Assembly (NCBI RefSeq): GCF_023721835.1
Contig: NZ_JAMKFE010000025.1
Span: forward strand, 1-44,616
DNA length: 44,616 nucleotides
Direction of reading: 5' to 3'
Source: Caldimonas mangrovi
GTDB lineage: Bacteria; Pseudomonadota; Gammaproteobacteria; Burkholderiales; Burkholderiaceae_C
This document shows positions 42,667 to 44,616 of this stretch, one piece after another. The position numbers were made by a program, and so were the translations under genes. Below the pieces are notes generated by a model. That model ran no database searches. It was not told where the DNA came from and saw only the letters and a list, made by a program, of their open reading frames with translations. How positions within the stretch are numbered: the first letter of the stretch is position 1; each line of letters opens with the position of its first letter.

Positions 42667-43506
42667 TCATGCCGCCTGCAGCGCGGGCCGCGGCAACACG
42701 ACCGGCGTTACCGCGGCAGGCGTCGCGACGGCACGCTCGAACAGCTCGTCGCTCTGCGTGCCGTACAGGTGCTTCAGGCGTTCGCGCGTCAGCGAAGCGG
42801 TCGGGCCGTCGTAGACCACCTCGCCATGCCGCAGCGCCACGGTGCGCGGGCAGTACGCGAAGGCGTGGTCCACCTGGTGCAGGGACACGACGACGGTGAC
42901 ACCGCGCTCGCGGTTCAGCTCGGCCAGCAGCTCCATCACCTTGCGGCTCGATTCCGGGTCCAGCGAGGCGATCGGTTCGTCGGCCAGGATGAGCCGGGCA
43001 CGCTGCACGATGGCGCGCGAGATCGCCGCGCGCTGCTGCTGCCCGCCCGACAACGTCGACGCGCGCTGCCAGGCGCGTTCGGCAATGCCCACGCGCTCCA
43101 GCGCATCGAGCGCCGCCTCGCACTCCTGTGGCGGAAAGCGCTTCAGCAGCGTGCGCCACAGCGGCAGCCGATGGAAGGCCCCGGCCAGCACGTTGTGCAT
43201 CACCGGCAGGCGGTCGACCAGATTGAACTGCTGAAAGATCATCGCGACGCTGGCACGGATGTCCCGCACCGCGCCGCCGCAGCGGCCCGCTTCCTGCACC
43301 GTGCGGCCCATCACCTGCACACGCGAGCCAGGGCCGGCATCGGCACGGTGCAGCCCGCTCAAGTGGCGCAGCAGGGTCGACTTGCCCGAGCCGGAGGCCC
43401 CCAGCAGCGCCACCATCTCGCCGTCGTGCACGGTGAGGTTCACGCCCTTGAGCGCCAGGCAGGTGCCGAAGGTCTTGCGCAGGTCGCGCACGTCGATCAC
43501 AGGCAT
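42667..43506 (-). CDS. phnC: Phosphonate ABC transporter ATP-binding protein PhnC
   Basis: A 279-residue ABC ATPase. Walker [10 protein letters not shown] near residue 38, Q-loop [20 protein letters not shown] typical of PhnC, signature [15 protein letters not shown], Walker [13 protein letters not shown] and [12 protein letters not shown] start at the ATG at 43506 ([13 protein letters not shown]); the in-frame ATG at 43545 lies inside the putative operator. It heads phnC-phnD-phnE-HD, with a Pho box and a PhnF-like site upstream. Confidence 0.95.
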   Translation of the reverse strand: MPVIDVRDLRKTFGTCLALKGVNLTVHDGEMVALLGASGSGKSTLLRHLSGLHRADAGPGSRVQVMGRTVQEAGRCGGAVRDIRASVAMIFQQFNLVDRLPVMHNVLAGAFHRLPLWRTLLKRFPPQECEAALDALERVGIAERAWQRASTLSGGQQQRAAISRAIVQRARLILADEPIASLDPESSRKVMELLAELNRERGVTVVVSLHQVDHAFAYCPRTVALRHGEVVYDGPTASLTRERLKHLYGTQSDELFERAVATPAAVTPVVLPRPALQAA

Positions 43507-43540
43507 GGACACAGTCGGTCTCCCCAGGTCGTTGGGGCGA

Positions 43541-43553
43541 ATCATCTAGACGA
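43541..43553. promoter_or_regulatory. Probable PhnF operator before phnC
   Basis: TCATCTAGACGA (43542-43553) is a 12-base near-palindrome with one mismatched pair, and 11 of its bases are identical, inverted, to the site before phnG. It sits just downstream of the Pho box, where the -10 region of a PhoB-dependent promoter would lie, so binding would block transcription. Confidence 0.6.
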
Positions 43554-43556
43554 CCC

Positions 43557-43596
43557 ATGACCGACCGGTGAACCTTGCATGACGGTTGCATGACAC
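43557..43596 (-). promoter_or_regulatory. Pho box of the phnCDE operon
   Basis: On the reverse strand GTGTCAT-GCAA-CCGTCAT (43596-43579) closely follows the PhoB consensus of two CTGTCAT repeats 11 bases apart. Further repeats continue in the same 11-base phase: GGTTCAC (degenerate, 43574-43568) and CGGTCAT (43563-43557). This predicts activation of phosphonate uptake by phosphate starvation. Confidence 0.72.
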
Positions 43597-43677
43597 GCCG
43601 GCCGCCCGGCACAGCCAGCATTCCGCTCGTCCGGCCGGGGTCAGCGGGCGGGCGCGCGGCTGCCTACACTGCAGCCC

Positions 43678-44493
43678 ATGCCACCGATCGAGTTCGACTG
43701 CCCTGCCCTGCGCGCTGCACGCGACCTGCACAGCGGCAAGCGGCTGCCGTTCCTCATCGCCGGTGCACACGTCGGCTCGGTCGCGCGCGACCACCTCGGC
43801 CTGCTGGCCGAGCACGCGACGTGGCTGCAGATCGGTCCGCGCGGCGTGCGCATGCTCGAGCGGCTGCGCACCGAGCCGCAGCGCAGCGCGGCGCTGGCTG
43901 CCACCAACTCGGTGCTACGCGCGCTGGGGCTGGTGCGCGGCTGGCGCGACGAGATCTACCCGGTGCTCGCGGAGCCCGGTGCCGTGCCGCTGGCGCTGAT
44001 CGAGCGCGCGGCGTCGCGCTTCTGGGGCACGCTGACCTTCGGTGCGCACCTGAACGGCTATGTGTGCGACACGCTCGGTCGCCCGTCCCACCTGTGGATC
44101 GCACGCCGCGCGCTGAGCAAGGCCACCGACCCGGGCCGGCTCGACAACCTGGTCGGCGGCGGCGTGCCGCATGGGCAGTCGCCGTTCACGACGCTGGTGC
44201 GCGAATGCTGGGAGGAGTCCGGCATTCCGGAAGCACTGGCCCGGCAGGCACACCCCATGAGCCAGGTGCGGCTGCACTGCGACATCCCCGAGGGCGTGCA
44301 GCAGGAAGTGATCTACGTCTACGATCTCGAGTTGCCGCGTGATTTCGAGCCGCGGGCCATGGATGGCGAGGTGATGGAGCACCGGCTGCTGCCGATCGAG
44401 GACGTGGTGGAGCTGCTGCGCGGCCCTGAATTCACGACCGACGCAGCACTCGTGACGCTGGACTTCCTGCAGCGGCGCGGCTTGCTGCCCTAG
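43678..44493 (+). CDS. Nudix hydrolase with DUF4743 N-terminal domain
   Basis: A 271-residue protein. The N-terminal 110 residues are of DUF4743 type (seen with plant and fungal Nudix proteins once labelled thiamin pyrophosphokinase-like). The Nudix box is GGGVPHGQSPFTTLVRECWE continuing ESGI, near residues 161-184; the first Glu of the canonical G-x5-E is Gln, while REx2EExG is kept. Substrate unknown. It is divergent from phnC and is cut off on the right by an insertion sequence that begins one base after its stop. Confidence 0.9.
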   Translation: MPPIEFDCPALRAARDLHSGKRLPFLIAGAHVGSVARDHLGLLAEHATWLQIGPRGVRMLERLRTEPQRSAALAATNSVLRALGLVRGWRDEIYPVLAEPGAVPLALIERAASRFWGTLTFGAHLNGYVCDTLGRPSHLWIARRALSKATDPGRLDNLVGGGVPHGQSPFTTLVRECWEESGIPEALARQAHPMSQVRLHCDIPEGVQQEVIYVYDLELPRDFEPRAMDGEVMEHRLLPIEDVVELLRGPEFTTDAALVTLDFLQRRGLLP

Positions 44494-44494
44494 G

Positions 44495-44616
44495 TGTGAA
44501 GCTTCAATAGGTTGTTGCGGGTGTTCACCCGGAGTGGTTTTGAGAGACTGGGAATCGCCAAACCCCCTGTCTAACCAAAGCCGGAGCCCGGATGAACACC
44601 CATAAGAATGCCCGAT
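44495..44616 (+). mobile_element. Left end of an IS481-like insertion sequence (continues beyond window)
   Basis: A stretch starting TGTGAAGCTTCAATAGG, beginning one base after the Nudix gene stop, leads into a transposase start. TGT termini are usual for IS481-family elements. A short internal hairpin, CGGGTG-TT-CACCCG (44518-44531), lies near the end. The left boundary is inferred from the TGT and the position; the right end is not in the window. Confidence 0.65.
44592..44616 (+). CDS. IS481 family transposase, first codons only
   Basis: Eight codons, MNTHKNAR, preceded by GGAG. This N-terminus is what I know from many IS481-family DDE transposases of betaproteobacteria. The remainder lies outside the window, so whether the gene is intact cannot be said. 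Confidence 0.7.

Noticed and set aside
43507-43545. ATG at 43545 as start of phnC
   Set aside because: It lies inside the palindromic operator, and ABC-ATPase similarity begins at MPVIDVRDL (43506).

Overview
The window looks like a chromosomal segment of a high-GC betaproteobacterium, most likely a Burkholderiales member of the Rubrivivax/Leptothrix/Aquincola type. The grounds are the tRNA-Tyr/tRNA-Gly/tRNA-Thr/tuf order, an rpe-gph-trpEGDC-ung neighbourhood, apaG followed by a 'SpecificRecomb' membrane protein, PEP-CTERM proteins and a GntR-controlled phn locus. This placement rests on gene content and protein flavour, not on a database search.

Layout. 1-775 (minus): start of tuf preceded by tRNA-Thr, tRNA-Gly and tRNA-Tyr, with a good promoter just upstream. 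841-5733 (minus): tryptophan operon trpE-trpG-trpD-trpC followed by ung, preceded by a short leader peptide (trpL, with Trp-Pro-Trp) that is too short for an ordinary ORF list and suggests ribosome-mediated attenuation. 5917-13682: a periplasmic chalcone-isomerase-like protein, gph and rpe, apaG plus a multi-span membrane protein, a 46-residue membrane protein head-to-head with mltA, and an AraC regulator divergent from a DMT transporter. 13686-18941: secreted proteins and lipoproteins of unknown role, including a 57-residue lipoprotein next to a 758-residue exported protein, and a pair of envelope proteins sharing a C-terminal module. 18949-25730: a 28-residue basic peptide, an Lrp/AsnC regulator divergent from a fused indolepyruvate ferredoxin oxidoreductase, a thiolase and a GlxA-like AraC regulator. 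25891-30644: two tandem paralogous PEP-CTERM exported proteins, whose upstream regions are also related. 30648-43506: a phosphonate utilisation locus. 43678-44493: a Nudix hydrolase. 44495-end: left end of an IS481-like insertion sequence.

The phosphonate locus has three arms: minus-strand phnF-DUF1045-phnN; plus-strand phnGHIJ-GNAT-phnKLM; and minus-strand phnCDE plus a PhnZ-like HD protein. PhnCDE imports phosphonates, PhnGHIJKLM breaks the C-P bond through ribose-phosphonate intermediates, and PhnN returns ribose 1,5-bisphosphate to PRPP. No phnP is present; the DUF1045 protein carries two H-x-T motifs of the 2H phosphoesterase type and is a candidate for the missing cyclic phosphodiesterase step. 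The divergent phnF/phnG promoter and the phnC promoter share an exact 11-base near-palindrome (probable PhnF operator), and the phnC promoter has a clear Pho box, so control by phosphate starvation plus a substrate-responsive GntR repressor is likely.

Most genes are tightly packed, with several ATGA start/stop overlaps. No CRISPR array, rRNA or prophage was seen.
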